This document shows, one piece after another, positions 29,263 through 38,534 of a stretch of 41,764 nucleotides of DNA. The position numbers and the translations under genes are program-made. The notes under the pieces are model-generated. The model was given only the letters and a program-made list of their open reading frames with translations. It had not been told where the DNA came from and made no database searches. Position 1 is the first letter of the stretch, and each line of letters begins with the position of its first letter. This DNA is from a virus: positions 1 to 41,764 of the IMG/VR virus record IMGVR_UViG_3300025759_000198. One strand, 5' to 3'.

Positions 29263-29696
29263 TGGGAAACAACAAACCTAACCCTGCTTACTTCGAATAC
29301 AGGGCAATTTTAGAAGATTTAGAGAATTTAGATGAGTTAGAACCTGCTCATGCAATGAAATTACAGACTAGACTTTGTGAATTGAAGCTAGAAATAGCAC
29401 AACATGAGAAAAACCTATCTGAACAACAGAAAAAAGTGTTTAGAAAGAACGCAATCCCTAAAAATAAGCACAATTTCCCAGCAGAACTGTCAGATTACAT
29501 GGCTTTTAAGCATTTATTAAGCAATAGAGAGTTTACAAGGAAACATCCTGCTGGAACACTACGATCTTGGCTTCACAGGCTAAATAACGGTGAATTGCCA
29601 ACAATAACAGAGGAATTATTGAAAGCTAACGGATATAAAGTAATTCAGCCTAGAAAATGGGCAAAACCTAACAGTATAAAGTATAAAAACAAGTAA
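29262..29696 (+). CDS. Helical protein upstream of TerL
   Basis: 144 residues, helical, with a basic end (RKWAKPNSIKYKNK). The middle (QKKVFRKNAIPKNKHNFPAE) and TRKHPAGTLRSWLHRL contain a possible DNA-binding helix. Its place four genes before TerL would suit a small terminase subunit or an early packaging factor. No recognisable family; the TerS-like protein at 21383 is a rival. Confidence 0.55.
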   Translation: MGNNKPNPAYFEYRAILEDLENLDELEPAHAMKLQTRLCELKLEIAQHEKNLSEQQKKVFRKNAIPKNKHNFPAELSDYMAFKHLLSNREFTRKHPAGTLRSWLHRLNNGELPTITEELLKANGYKVIQPRKWAKPNSIKYKNK

Positions 29697-29698
29697 TT

Positions 29699-29971
29699 AT
29701 GGAAGCAGCAACACAACAAACAGCAATGGAAGAGCAAAAACAGCCTATTGGGTACAGAGAAGTACAGAAAGCCTTCTCAGCAGAGGAACTTGTAGAGGGA
29801 TATTACTACTACAACAATAGGATACCAGCAGATAGGATGATAAAAGTCCTTAAAAAGCAAGAAAACAAGGTTAGAATAGAGATTTGGAGTAGCCATAAAT
29901 CATGCTTTGTGCAGACTACTATGGACTATTCAGGATTTTATAGAATCGTAACAGTACCTGTATATGAGTAA
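29699..29971 (+). CDS. Hypothetical protein
   Basis: 90 residues (MEAATQQTAMEEQKQPIGYR), with a beta-rich half (KVRIEIWSSHKSCFVQTTMD). It overlaps the next gene by 8 bases. No family recognised. Confidence 0.58.
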   Translation: MEAATQQTAMEEQKQPIGYREVQKAFSAEELVEGYYYYNNRIPADRMIKVLKKQENKVRIEIWSSHKSCFVQTTMDYSGFYRIVTVPVYE

Positions 29972-30215
29972 GGACAGAGGATTTGACGACATACAACTCA
30001 TGGAGTTAGGCTTTAAACAGCACAGAACACACATAAAAGGTGAGTATTATTGGGAGTTCAAGACTAAGAACGTAACTTTAGTGACTAATGAGACTAACTT
30101 TGAGTTATCACAGGGAAATTTATATACATTAATGCTATTAACAGACTACAATGAAATCACAATCAGAAATGCAACAGACTTTAAAGCAATTACTAGAATC
30201 CTTAGCAACCAGTAA
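29964..30215 (+). CDS. Hypothetical protein
   Basis: 83 residues, beta-rich (YYWEFKTKNVTLVTNETNFE). It overlaps the neighbouring genes by 8 and 65 bases. The large downstream overlap means that the start of the next ORF may be later than 30151. Confidence 0.57.
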   Translation: MSKDRGFDDIQLMELGFKQHRTHIKGEYYWEFKTKNVTLVTNETNFELSQGNLYTLMLLTDYNEITIRNATDFKAITRILSNQ

Positions 30216-30339
30216 CATGAAGATTACTGTTACTATTGAGCCGAATAATGGATTAACCGGCTCACAAGTAGAAGAAGCTAGACAAAAAGGTAGACAAGGA
30301 CAGGACATCTACTTTAAAAATACAGATTCAACGCTATAA
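30151..30339 (+). CDS. Hypothetical protein upstream of TerL
   Basis: 62 residues (MKSQSEMQQTLKQLLESLAT), ending one base before TerL. ATG 30217 would give a shorter form (MKITVTIEPNNGLTGSQVEE). Overlap with the previous gene is unusual, so the shorter form is possible. Confidence 0.5.
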   Translation: MKSQSEMQQTLKQLLESLATSNMKITVTIEPNNGLTGSQVEEARQKGRQGQDIYFKNTDSTL

Positions 30340-30340
30340 A

Positions 30341-31669
30341 ATGCCAAACATCAAGTTTACTCCCTCCTTAAAACAGCATATTGCTTGGCAGTATCTAACC
30401 GACAATGAAACCACAGAAATAGGTTACGGTGGTGCTGCTGGAGGAGGTAAATCTTATCTAATGTGCTATTGGCTCACTATAATGTGCTTACAATACCCTA
30501 AAACAAGGTATGGGTTCGCTAGAAAGGAGTTAAAGACACTAAAAAGGACTACACTAATGACATTGTTCAAGGTGTTTGAGGAGTGTGGCATAAATGACAA
30601 CTATTTTAAGTATAATCAACAGCAAGATGTTATTACATTTAACAATGGTTCGCAAATTTTTCTCGTGGAACTCACGTTCCAACCTAGAGACCCCCACTAC
30701 ACACGATTTGGAGGTATGGAATTGACAGGTGCAGCAGTAGATGAATCTAATGAGTGTAGCCATGAGTCTATAGAGATACTGTCCTCTAGGGTAGGAAGGC
30801 ACATGAACGCTGAGTATGGACTAAAGCCTAAAGTGTTAGAAACATTTAACCCAGATAAAGGTCATGTCTATAGGAGATTCCATAAGCCTGAGAAAGAGAA
30901 TAAGCTAGAAAAGCACATCAAGTTTGTAAGAGCAGTAGCTTCAGATAATCCTACTGTTACTCAAGATTACATAGACCAACTAAAAAAGAGAGATAAAGTA
31001 ACTGTAGAACGTCTACTTTATGGTAACTTTGAGTATGATGACGATCCATCTGCACTAATGGACTATGATTCTATATGTGATATGTGGCATAATGAGGATG
31101 TACCAGAAGGAGAGACGTATATTACTTGCGATATAGCACGATTTGGTAAAGATAAGACCACAATAATGATATGGAGTGGTTTTAGAGTGAAGCACATAGA
31201 AGTTATTAACAAAGGCGACTTAGTATTCACAGCACAAGCTATTGCACACCAAGCACAGCGATGGGCAGTACCTATGAACTGTGTAATTGTAGATGAAGAT
31301 GGTGTTGGAGGTGGTGTAGTAGATATGTTAAGCTGTAGAGGCTTTGTATCTAACAAATCTCCGATAAAAAGAGGTAATGGTGACCATAATTACAATAATT
31401 TGAAGTCACAATGTTACTTTATGTTAGCAAAATACGTAAATGAACGCAGAATATACTTTATGCCTCAAGATACAGTCATAAAAGACGAATTGATGCAAGA
31501 ATTAGAGGTTGTAAAGAAAGATAACCTGTATAAAGATGGAAAGAACGCAGTATTAAAGAAAGAAGTGATAAAAGACATGATAGGGCGTTCTCCAGACTAT
31601 TCTGATGCTCTAATGCAGAGAATGTGGTTTGAATTAGGAAGAAACGAAACAACTATTGGATTTATATGA
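30341..31669 (+). CDS. terL: Terminase large subunit
   Basis: 442 residues. The ATPase domain has Walker A GGAAGGGKS (residues 30-38) and Walker B GAAVDESNE (Asp134, Glu135). The nuclease domain has ITCDIARFGKDKT (Asp264), VIVDEDGVGG (Asp318/Asp320) and DYSDAL (Asp419, Asp422), an RNase H-like set. The protein packages DNA through the portal and cuts concatemers. The end overlaps the next start by 4 bases. The gene symbol is used in its general sense. Confidence 0.92.
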   Translation: MPNIKFTPSLKQHIAWQYLTDNETTEIGYGGAAGGGKSYLMCYWLTIMCLQYPKTRYGFARKELKTLKRTTLMTLFKVFEECGINDNYFKYNQQQDVITFNNGSQIFLVELTFQPRDPHYTRFGGMELTGAAVDESNECSHESIEILSSRVGRHMNAEYGLKPKVLETFNPDKGHVYRRFHKPEKENKLEKHIKFVRAVASDNPTVTQDYIDQLKKRDKVTVERLLYGNFEYDDDPSALMDYDSICDMWHNEDVPEGETYITCDIARFGKDKTTIMIWSGFRVKHIEVINKGDLVFTAQAIAHQAQRWAVPMNCVIVDEDGVGGGVVDMLSCRGFVSNKSPIKRGNGDHNYNNLKSQCYFMLAKYVNERRIYFMPQDTVIKDELMQELEVVKKDNLYKDGKNAVLKKEVIKDMIGRSPDYSDALMQRMWFELGRNETTIGFI

Positions 31670-32451
31670 TAAAGATTAAGGTTTTAGACGAAGAATATGA
31701 TGTAATTGACTCTTGGAGTGATATTACACTAAGAGAATTTATTGAGATTCAGAAATTATGCGATAAGTCACCTAAAAAGCTACAAAAGCTGCTAGGTCAT
31801 GTATATTTAGGACAAACTGATGAAATAGAGAGCATGGAGTTCTCCAATAGAGAGCAACTAAAGACTTTTCCTAAGTTTTATGGTGATATGCTAGAATTAG
31901 TTAGTTCTATACCTAAGAAAATCATAAATCAGATAGATCACCAATCTAGACAACAGTTTTTCAATACTTATCTGTTAAAGTTTGCTATTGGAGCATTGTA
32001 TGATGCTGTAGATGTAGAAGAAATCACAAGAGACTCATTTGAGTTTGAAGGAGATACTTATATACTACCTAAATCAAGAAATGTGCTAGGAGAAGAAAGA
32101 CCGATGGGTTATGCTTCTACTGTTCAGTTTACAGATGCAACAGATATTGATATTTATATGTTAAACGTAGATGAGAGAGATTATTCGACAGTAGCTAATA
32201 TCGTCTCCATAATGTGTCTTAAAGAAGGAGAAAAACCTGAGGATTATGATGAAGAGACTTGTCTGCGTAGAGCAGAGAAATTCATGGAACTAAAGATGGA
32301 TATTGTTTGGGATGTTTTTTTTTACTTAGGAGAACTGTTGCATTTGTTCACAAAAGCTACCCTCAACTCTTCTCTGGAAAAGGTAAAGCAAAGTATGAGG
32401 GAGCAGCTAAAGCATCTGGCATTAACCAATATGGGTGGTATCTCCAAGTAA
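31666..32451 (+). CDS. Tail assembly chaperone, short (zero-frame) form
   Basis: 261 residues. The N-terminal part (MIKIKVLDEEYDVIDSWSDI then TLREFIEIQKLC) is typical of tail assembly chaperones of Bacteroidetes phages. The last section after the T9 run (YLGELLHLFTKATLNSSLEK) looks like a normal protein end, so the unshifted product is real. It overlaps TerL by 4 bases. A longer form made by -1 frameshifting is proposed separately. The early position, about 6 kb before the tape measure, is uncommon. Confidence 0.75.
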   Translation: MIKIKVLDEEYDVIDSWSDITLREFIEIQKLCDKSPKKLQKLLGHVYLGQTDEIESMEFSNREQLKTFPKFYGDMLELVSSIPKKIINQIDHQSRQQFFNTYLLKFAIGALYDAVDVEEITRDSFEFEGDTYILPKSRNVLGEERPMGYASTVQFTDATDIDIYMLNVDERDYSTVANIVSIMCLKEGEKPEDYDEETCLRRAEKFMELKMDIVWDVFFYLGELLHLFTKATLNSSLEKVKQSMREQLKHLALTNMGGISK

Positions 32452-32615
32452 AGGCTGTAGCTGAGAAAGGAGTGTTCACTTTTGGCAACTATTCACCTAT
32501 AAAAAGCGTAGAAAAGACTAATCTTTACGACTTTTTGACTTACATTGCTGCAAACGCCTCAGAAGCGTTGTATCAAGAGAAAATAAGAGAATATGAAACT
32601 GGAAGAACTCGTTGA
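31666..32615 (+). CDS. Tail assembly chaperone, long form by -1 frameshift
   Basis: The sequence T TTT TTT (32316-32322) inside nine T's (32315-32323) is an ideal slippery heptamer in the zero frame (codons GTT TTT TTT TAC). A -1 shift after codon 219 continues in frame to 32615, giving 316 residues with a new C-terminus (GINQYGWYLQVKAVAEKGVF, YDFLTYIAANASEALYQEKI). Gp G/GT-type proteins of lambda-like phages use the same trick. The shifted frame has no good ATG start of its own, which supports fusion. It overlaps the next gene by 23 bases. Confidence 0.65.
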
Positions 32616-33282
32616 TAAAATTGAATCACTTGTAGACTCAGACCCAAACATAAACACATTTCTTTTTGACGACCCTGAAGCTGTCAATGAATTTGCAGCA
32701 CAGAGTTATCCTTTATTACTCTACACACCTGTAGAAGATACTGTAGACCCACGAGCAGACGAGCAAGATTACAACATTGAGTTCTATCTATTGCATACTT
32801 ACTTTCAGAATGATATAAAAGCATTAAGGAAGAAGTATTCAGATATGCAGACTTGGGGATTACAGTTAATTCAAGAGTTATATGATGTAGATGCAGTAAA
32901 GGATGTTGATGAGGTAACTGTAGTTAGAGGTACAGAGCAGTATAATGATAACTTAGCTGTTGTTCAGTTTAGTTTTACTGTTAGAGTATTTGACTGCATG
33001 AGGTTACTTAGAAAGCCTAGCAACTTAACTGCTACGGCAGCATCATCTTCACAAATAGACTTAGCTTGGAATGACAATGAATCGTCTGAAACTAACTACG
33101 AGGTATCTAGGAGCATTGATAACAGTACATGGACTACTGTTGCTACAATCGCTGCTGATAGTACAACACACTCTGATACTGGTCTTGATCCTAGCACTTT
33201 ATATTATTATCGTGTTAGAGCAACAACATCAACTAACAGGTCTGCCTTTTCTAATATTGATTCAGCTACAACAACTGCATAA
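32593..33282 (+). CDS. Tail completion-like protein with C-terminal FN3 domain
   Basis: 229 residues. Residues about 1-138 resemble tail terminator/completion proteins (DEQDYNIEFYLLHTYFQNDI; YNDNLAVVQFSFTVRVFDCM). Residues 142-229 form a fibronectin type III domain (KPSNLTATAASSSQIDLAWN; LDPSTLYYYRVRATT). FN3 or Ig-like domains on tail proteins are thought to give weak glycan contacts. The junction near residue 140 is sharp, suggesting domain acquisition. It starts inside the end of the long chaperone form. Confidence 0.7.
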   Translation: MKLEELVDKIESLVDSDPNINTFLFDDPEAVNEFAAQSYPLLLYTPVEDTVDPRADEQDYNIEFYLLHTYFQNDIKALRKKYSDMQTWGLQLIQELYDVDAVKDVDEVTVVRGTEQYNDNLAVVQFSFTVRVFDCMRLLRKPSNLTATAASSSQIDLAWNDNESSETNYEVSRSIDNSTWTTVATIAADSTTHSDTGLDPSTLYYYRVRATTSTNRSAFSNIDSATTTA

Positions 33283-33821
33283 TGGCTCAAATTGATTGGT
33301 TAAATACTTCTGATGCAATGACTAGGTTCAATAAAGAACTAGCTGATGCAATGAGAAAGACTTTGTTAGACCAAGAGCATTATGCTTCAGGTAAACTTTA
33401 TAATAGCGTAAAGTCTGAAACTAAATCAAGGCAAAAGAAAATACAATCTGTAATTAAATCTTTAGCTAGAGGAGAAGATATAGATAGAACTAGATATAAT
33501 GTGTTTTTAAGTGTTTCTCAGATTCTAACTTGGATGACAAGAAAGAATAAGACTGTTTATTCATCTAGAAAGTTCAACTTCAAGGACATCAAGCAAAAGA
33601 GAAGAATAGCTTACTCAATACAAAAGACGCTACAACAAGAAGGTACTCAATTATCTTTTAATGGGAAGCCTAAAACAGGATGGATTACAGAAAACTATAA
33701 TAGACACAAGATAGATATAGATAAGAGATTAGCTAAATATGTCTTAGCTGATGTATTAGAGAATATAGATACAGTATTAAGAGAGTTAACAGCGAAAGAC
33801 CCTAATATAAAAATAATATAA
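33282..33821 (+). CDS. Neck/tail-completion-like protein
   Basis: 179 residues, basic, helical at the ends (DAMTRFNKELADAMRKTLLD). It contains a YSSRKFNFKDIKQKRRIAYS segment. HK97 gp10-like proteins have this size and position between terminase and tail genes. The match is by position and general character only. It overlaps the previous stop (TAATGG). Confidence 0.55.
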   Translation: MAQIDWLNTSDAMTRFNKELADAMRKTLLDQEHYASGKLYNSVKSETKSRQKKIQSVIKSLARGEDIDRTRYNVFLSVSQILTWMTRKNKTVYSSRKFNFKDIKQKRRIAYSIQKTLQQEGTQLSFNGKPKTGWITENYNRHKIDIDKRLAKYVLADVLENIDTVLRELTAKDPNIKII

Positions 33822-33823
33822 TA

Positions 33824-35110
33824 ATGGCAATAACAATAAATTCACAACCTTCATCTAATGAGTTATTGACTCCATATAGACCTCTAGAGATTACAGCTAC
33901 ATCCGACAACACATCTTCAGACGGTACACCTACGGTTTATACTGTTAAGATGAAATGTTTTATCTATTTAGATGGATCAGTTGTTTCTGACAATGCAGAT
34001 AATCCTATTATTTTAGACCCAGACATAGGTACTTCATATACATTTACATTTGATATATCTAGCTATCTTTCAGGATTAGATACTTTGACTAACACAATAC
34101 AAACAAAAGGTTCTGCTATATCTGTAGTGGATTCTTCTACTAATTCAATAAAGTCTGTAAGAGTTAGGTTTACTGAGGTGCTATTGCAAGCAGATGGTAC
34201 ATTAACAAATGGTGCTACTTCTTCTTATACAAACACATTCTACATAATTAACGGAGTTTGGCAACACGACCAAATATCAGATAAGTTTGATTCTTTTGAG
34301 ATAGCATCTTCTGGAGATAAATATTTCTTGACTAATTATAGAACAAACATTTTACAGAGAAAATTTAGAACTATAGGTGTAAATGATAGTGAGTATGTTT
34401 CTGGTTTTACTAATTTAACAGGAGTTCCTTACTATAGATTAATATTATATACAAAAAAATATAATCAAGGTACTCCTAGTAACTATTATCAACCTTTATC
34501 AGCATTTAGCACAAAAAGATTTGATTTACCAGTAGGTGTTGCAAACATACACGCTACAACTGGTGGTTGGCTAAATATTTCAGGTGTATCGGTTGCAGAC
34601 CCTGTAATTGATAGTTCTGTAGGTTCTTACTCTGTAGCATTGACTACTGGTACAAATAATACAAAAACTTCTGAAATTGTTCATTTTAATGTAGACCATA
34701 CTTTTTGTGAAGATGAATCTACAAGAATAAAGTTCCTAAACAGATTAGGTGCATTTGAATACTTTACATTTAAAGGATACAGAGATAGGTCTACAATAGT
34801 AAGAAACCAATACTACAATAGGGCGTTAGATGCCTCCTACAGCGTTCACGAAGGTGGAGATAGGGTTTTAGCCTCTGACGTAAGAACAGAGTTTACTGTG
34901 TACTCTCAGGCACTAACTGAGGCACAAAGAATATGGTTAGAAGAGATGCTTGATGGACATGAGTGTTTTGTAGAAGAAGGAAACAATTACATTCCTATCA
35001 AGATAAGAGCAGGTAAAACTCAGATTATACAAGAGGCTTCTGATTTGTTTACCATTAAGATGACATACCAATACGCAAACCCTATAAGACGACAACATGG
35101 CGGATATTAA
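33824..35110 (+). CDS. Large structural protein, tail/minor tail
   Basis: 428 residues, beta-rich and Ser/Thr/Tyr-rich. The N-terminus (MAITINSQPSSNELLTPYRP) and C-terminus (KIRAGKTQIIQEASDLFTIK) match a structural family common in flavophages. RIKFLNRLGAFEYFTFKGYR near residue 303 resembles sequences in tail tip or baseplate proteins. The exact role is unknown. It overlaps the next gene by 14 bases. Confidence 0.6.
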   Translation: MAITINSQPSSNELLTPYRPLEITATSDNTSSDGTPTVYTVKMKCFIYLDGSVVSDNADNPIILDPDIGTSYTFTFDISSYLSGLDTLTNTIQTKGSAISVVDSSTNSIKSVRVRFTEVLLQADGTLTNGATSSYTNTFYIINGVWQHDQISDKFDSFEIASSGDKYFLTNYRTNILQRKFRTIGVNDSEYVSGFTNLTGVPYYRLILYTKKYNQGTPSNYYQPLSAFSTKRFDLPVGVANIHATTGGWLNISGVSVADPVIDSSVGSYSVALTTGTNNTKTSEIVHFNVDHTFCEDESTRIKFLNRLGAFEYFTFKGYRDRSTIVRNQYYNRALDASYSVHEGGDRVLASDVRTEFTVYSQALTEAQRIWLEEMLDGHECFVEEGNNYIPIKIRAGKTQIIQEASDLFTIKMTYQYANPIRRQHGGY

Positions 35111-38100
35111 ATTACAATTAGTAGATTTAGGTGTAGAGTTAGATGTGCCACAAGACAGACAGTTTCCTGTGGCTATTACCTTTACTTCTGCTACATTAAA
35201 AGATATAGAATCACGTTCATCTGACTATACATTAGAATTTAGAATACCAGCTACTAAAAGAAACAAAAGTGGACTAGACCATTTAGATTCTAGTAATGTG
35301 CAAGATGGCAACAACATACTAAAGAGAACTCCATGTGTAGTTAAGTCTGATGGTATGCCAATATTTAGAGGAGACTTTAAATTAATGGGCATAGTAGATG
35401 ACAGAGGGTATAAGGAGTTTAAATGTATCATTCTAGGTCATGCTCAAGACTGGGCAGATGGAATGAAGAATAAGACCTTACGAAGTTATGATTGGGGAAC
35501 TAACTTTACATTAGATGAATCTAGTGTACAAGGTACATGGACTAATGACTATACAGATGGATATGTATTCCCATTAATAAACTATGGTGCATGGAAGTAT
35601 AAAAACAATGTAAAGGCAGAAGAATTTAGACCTGCTATCTTTATGCGTTCCTTATTTGAAAAAGCATTTAAAGCAGAAGGATATACTTTACAGACAGATA
35701 CAGATGCAAATGACTTCTTTCATAGCACCAATAATCGTTTAATGGATTCTGTTGTTATTCCATTTACAGGGGATGGTTTTCAAATACAGGAAACTATAGT
35801 GCAAAATAACACTTTTGAGGCAGTTCAAGGTGATAATACAAAACTATATACAGGAACTAATAAAGTTGAAGAAGTTTTAACTGTATATCCAAAATCAGTT
35901 AGAAAGAGTGGTACTAATGTTACTACAATAAAATCTGGATTAGATAGAGCAGGTGCTGCTGTTCGTAATGACAAAATTAGAAGATTCTATTTAACTTCTG
36001 CACCTACAACAACATTAGATGAAAATAGTTTCATTGTAATACATACTGCTATAGACCAATTATATCTTAATAATATTCCCGGAAATAGTGGAGATATAAA
36101 TACTCCTAAAGGAATGGTTTATTCAATTGCTGATTATGGAACAGAATATGTTATAGACCCTTATAATGTAGGTACTTCTTCTGTTCTATATGAAGTAGGT
36201 ACATATTATTATATAGATGTAATAACAAACGATATAGCTAGAGATGAGACTGTTACTCCAGTTCATACTAATAAAACGAAAGAAGATTATTTTGGTAGAG
36301 AAACATATAAAATGCAAATTGTTAGTTGTGTATCTGGAGATGACAACCCTATTACAGTAAGAACAGACAGTAAGTCAGGGGCAGGTGCTTCTAAATTTGA
36401 TTTAGCAACATATAAATACACAGCAACAGAATCAATAAAGTCAAGATTTGAATTTGATTGTAAGTTTTTTGCAGACCAAATTTATCTACCTCAACAAAAA
36501 CTATCAAATAAAAATATAGCTGATGTTGAATTTAGAATTATACATAAAGTAGCTGGAGTTTTTACTAGAGTTGTTGGTACTACTAGGATTACAAATACAT
36601 CGTCTGTTTCTAATATAGATGAGTATAGCAGTTTGTTTGGACATGAACTAGCTGTAGAAAAAGTAGATGTAAATTCAGGTGTAATAGAATTAAAATCTGG
36701 AGATGAAGTTTATGTAGATGTATTAATTAGATTTGGCGATAAAATTGATAGTGCTAATAATGCTTTAAGAACAACTAGAGCAGGAAGAGGCTTCCAACAA
36801 AGAGTAGCAGTATCAGAGGCTAAACTTGTATCATTTCCTCAAGCTGATGTTATAGATAGTGCTATATTTGATATAGGAGATATATTAGACGATAGATATT
36901 CTACTTTAATGTATATAAAAGGATGCCTTCATGCTTTTAACTTATTAATACAGACAGATGTAGCAACTAAGACTGTTAAGATAAAGACTAGGGATGATTT
37001 CTATGGAGATAAAATAGATGCTATAGATTGGACAGACAAAGTAGATACTAAAAAGCAATATGTTATTGACTACTTAGATTACTATAAACAATATCTTGAT
37101 TTTACTTTTAAGGATGATAGTGCTGATGGTCATGCTAATGCTATTAGCGATATAGAAGAAAAGAAACTAGGATCATATAGAGATGATATAGGTGAAAGAT
37201 TTGCAGAGGGAATACAAAAGATGGAGAATCCTCTATTTGCTTATACTTATCATATTGCTGATTTATCTGTAGGTGATGATAATTTAACTCAACCTATATA
37301 TTTGTCTAGATTATGGACAGAATATTCTGCTAACTCACTTGCACCAACAAGAAGTTATAATTTTAGACCTAGACTACTTTTTTATAAGTATTCTGCTCAA
37401 CATCCAGATTCTTATTTCATATATGCGTTGAATAAGAAAACAGTAATACCAGCAGCATTGCCTTGTAGCTTTGGAAGTAGCACTCCATATTTAAATATTG
37501 ATGGACATTTAGGTTACAACTCAACGGCTAATGCTTCAGGATTATATAAGAAGCATTATGAAAAGACAGCTAATACAATAGAAAAAGGTACTAAGCTAAC
37601 TTTACCTGTTGTCTTGACTAATACTGATATATTTAATTTTGATATATCTAAGATTATTTATCTGTCTTATCCAGAGGAGATAAAAGGATATTGGATTGTA
37701 GATTCTGTTAAGAACTATTTACCTACTACTAATGTTTCTACTACTGTAGAACTAATAAAACTAGAAGAGTTTGATGCAAGAATAGAATCTCCAAACAGTA
37801 TAGTTATAGAAGAAGTACCAGATGTTAAAGAATGGAAAGAGGAACGCGAGGATTATAATGCTCATCGACCTAGTGGTGGTACTGGCTCTGGTAAATATAA
37901 GTGGGAAGAAGAAGAGCAAATAACCAATTGGAAAGACTCCCAAGTTGTAATAGAAGGTGGTAAAGGTGGTACTACTCAAAAACAGGTAAGCAATATTAAA
38001 GATTTAGGAGGAAAAGGTTATATTGGAGATAAAGGTAATAAGGCTTGGCAACCATTCAAAAGAGACGAACAAGCAGAAGAAGCTGCTGCTGAAGAATCTA

Positions 38101-38525
38101 GACAACTTGACTTTGAAAATGACAAAGGTAAATGGATTTCTAATGGTTTTATAGATGGTGTTTCTGACGAATTTAGAAAAAAGGCATATCAAAAGAAATT
38201 AGGTGAAGATAATGTTAATTCTTCAGTAGTTCAAAACTCAAAAGAAAATATATCTGTTGGTAATGCAAATACTGTAATGGGGAAGGGTAATGTTGTTATG
38301 GGAGATTCTCAAACAGTTGTTGGACAATATGCTAAAGCAAATGCTTCTTCATCTTTTTCAGTTGGTACAGGTACAAGTAAGTACGATAGAGCAACTGCTT
38401 TCTCTGTAGATAAGAAGGGTATTGTAAGAGAGTCAGGTGGTTCTATGATAGAACAAAGAGACGATGGTGGCTACGATCAAGTTTGGGAAGAAGTAAATGG
38501 TGAAATAGTTAAAGTAAATTTATAA
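35097..38525 (+). CDS. Very large tail tip/baseplate-like protein
   Basis: 1142 residues. The first 120 (VDLGVELDVPQDRQFPVAIT, then DYTLEFRIPATKRNK) are shared among Bacteroidetes phage tail proteins. The middle includes long beta-rich repeats. Near residues 1050-1110 a repeated VGNANTVMGKGNVVMGDSQT pattern, then VVGQYAKANASSSFSVGTG, resembles the YadA-head left-handed beta roll. The gene sits between structural genes and the tape measure, so it is probably a host-contact or tail hub protein. Confidence 0.65.
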   Translation: MADIKLQLVDLGVELDVPQDRQFPVAITFTSATLKDIESRSSDYTLEFRIPATKRNKSGLDHLDSSNVQDGNNILKRTPCVVKSDGMPIFRGDFKLMGIVDDRGYKEFKCIILGHAQDWADGMKNKTLRSYDWGTNFTLDESSVQGTWTNDYTDGYVFPLINYGAWKYKNNVKAEEFRPAIFMRSLFEKAFKAEGYTLQTDTDANDFFHSTNNRLMDSVVIPFTGDGFQIQETIVQNNTFEAVQGDNTKLYTGTNKVEEVLTVYPKSVRKSGTNVTTIKSGLDRAGAAVRNDKIRRFYLTSAPTTTLDENSFIVIHTAIDQLYLNNIPGNSGDINTPKGMVYSIADYGTEYVIDPYNVGTSSVLYEVGTYYYIDVITNDIARDETVTPVHTNKTKEDYFGRETYKMQIVSCVSGDDNPITVRTDSKSGAGASKFDLATYKYTATESIKSRFEFDCKFFADQIYLPQQKLSNKNIADVEFRIIHKVAGVFTRVVGTTRITNTSSVSNIDEYSSLFGHELAVEKVDVNSGVIELKSGDEVYVDVLIRFGDKIDSANNALRTTRAGRGFQQRVAVSEAKLVSFPQADVIDSAIFDIGDILDDRYSTLMYIKGCLHAFNLLIQTDVATKTVKIKTRDDFYGDKIDAIDWTDKVDTKKQYVIDYLDYYKQYLDFTFKDDSADGHANAISDIEEKKLGSYRDDIGERFAEGIQKMENPLFAYTYHIADLSVGDDNLTQPIYLSRLWTEYSANSLAPTRSYNFRPRLLFYKYSAQHPDSYFIYALNKKTVIPAALPCSFGSSTPYLNIDGHLGYNSTANASGLYKKHYEKTANTIEKGTKLTLPVVLTNTDIFNFDISKIIYLSYPEEIKGYWIVDSVKNYLPTTNVSTTVELIKLEEFDARIESPNSIVIEEVPDVKEWKEEREDYNAHRPSGGTGSGKYKWEEEEQITNWKDSQVVIEGGKGGTTQKQVSNIKDLGGKGYIGDKGNKAWQPFKRDEQAEEAAAEESRQLDFENDKGKWISNGFIDGVSDEFRKKAYQKKLGEDNVNSSVVQNSKENISVGNANTVMGKGNVVMGDSQTVVGQYAKANASSSFSVGTGTSKYDRATAFSVDKKGIVRESGGSMIEQRDDGGYDQVWEEVNGEIVKVNL

Positions 38526-38534
38526 TAACATAAC

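Noticed and set aside
33071-33295. Second-frame ORF within the FN3 part of the tail completion gene
   Set aside because: Its leucine-rich translation is a shadow of the Ser/Thr-rich FN3 codons.
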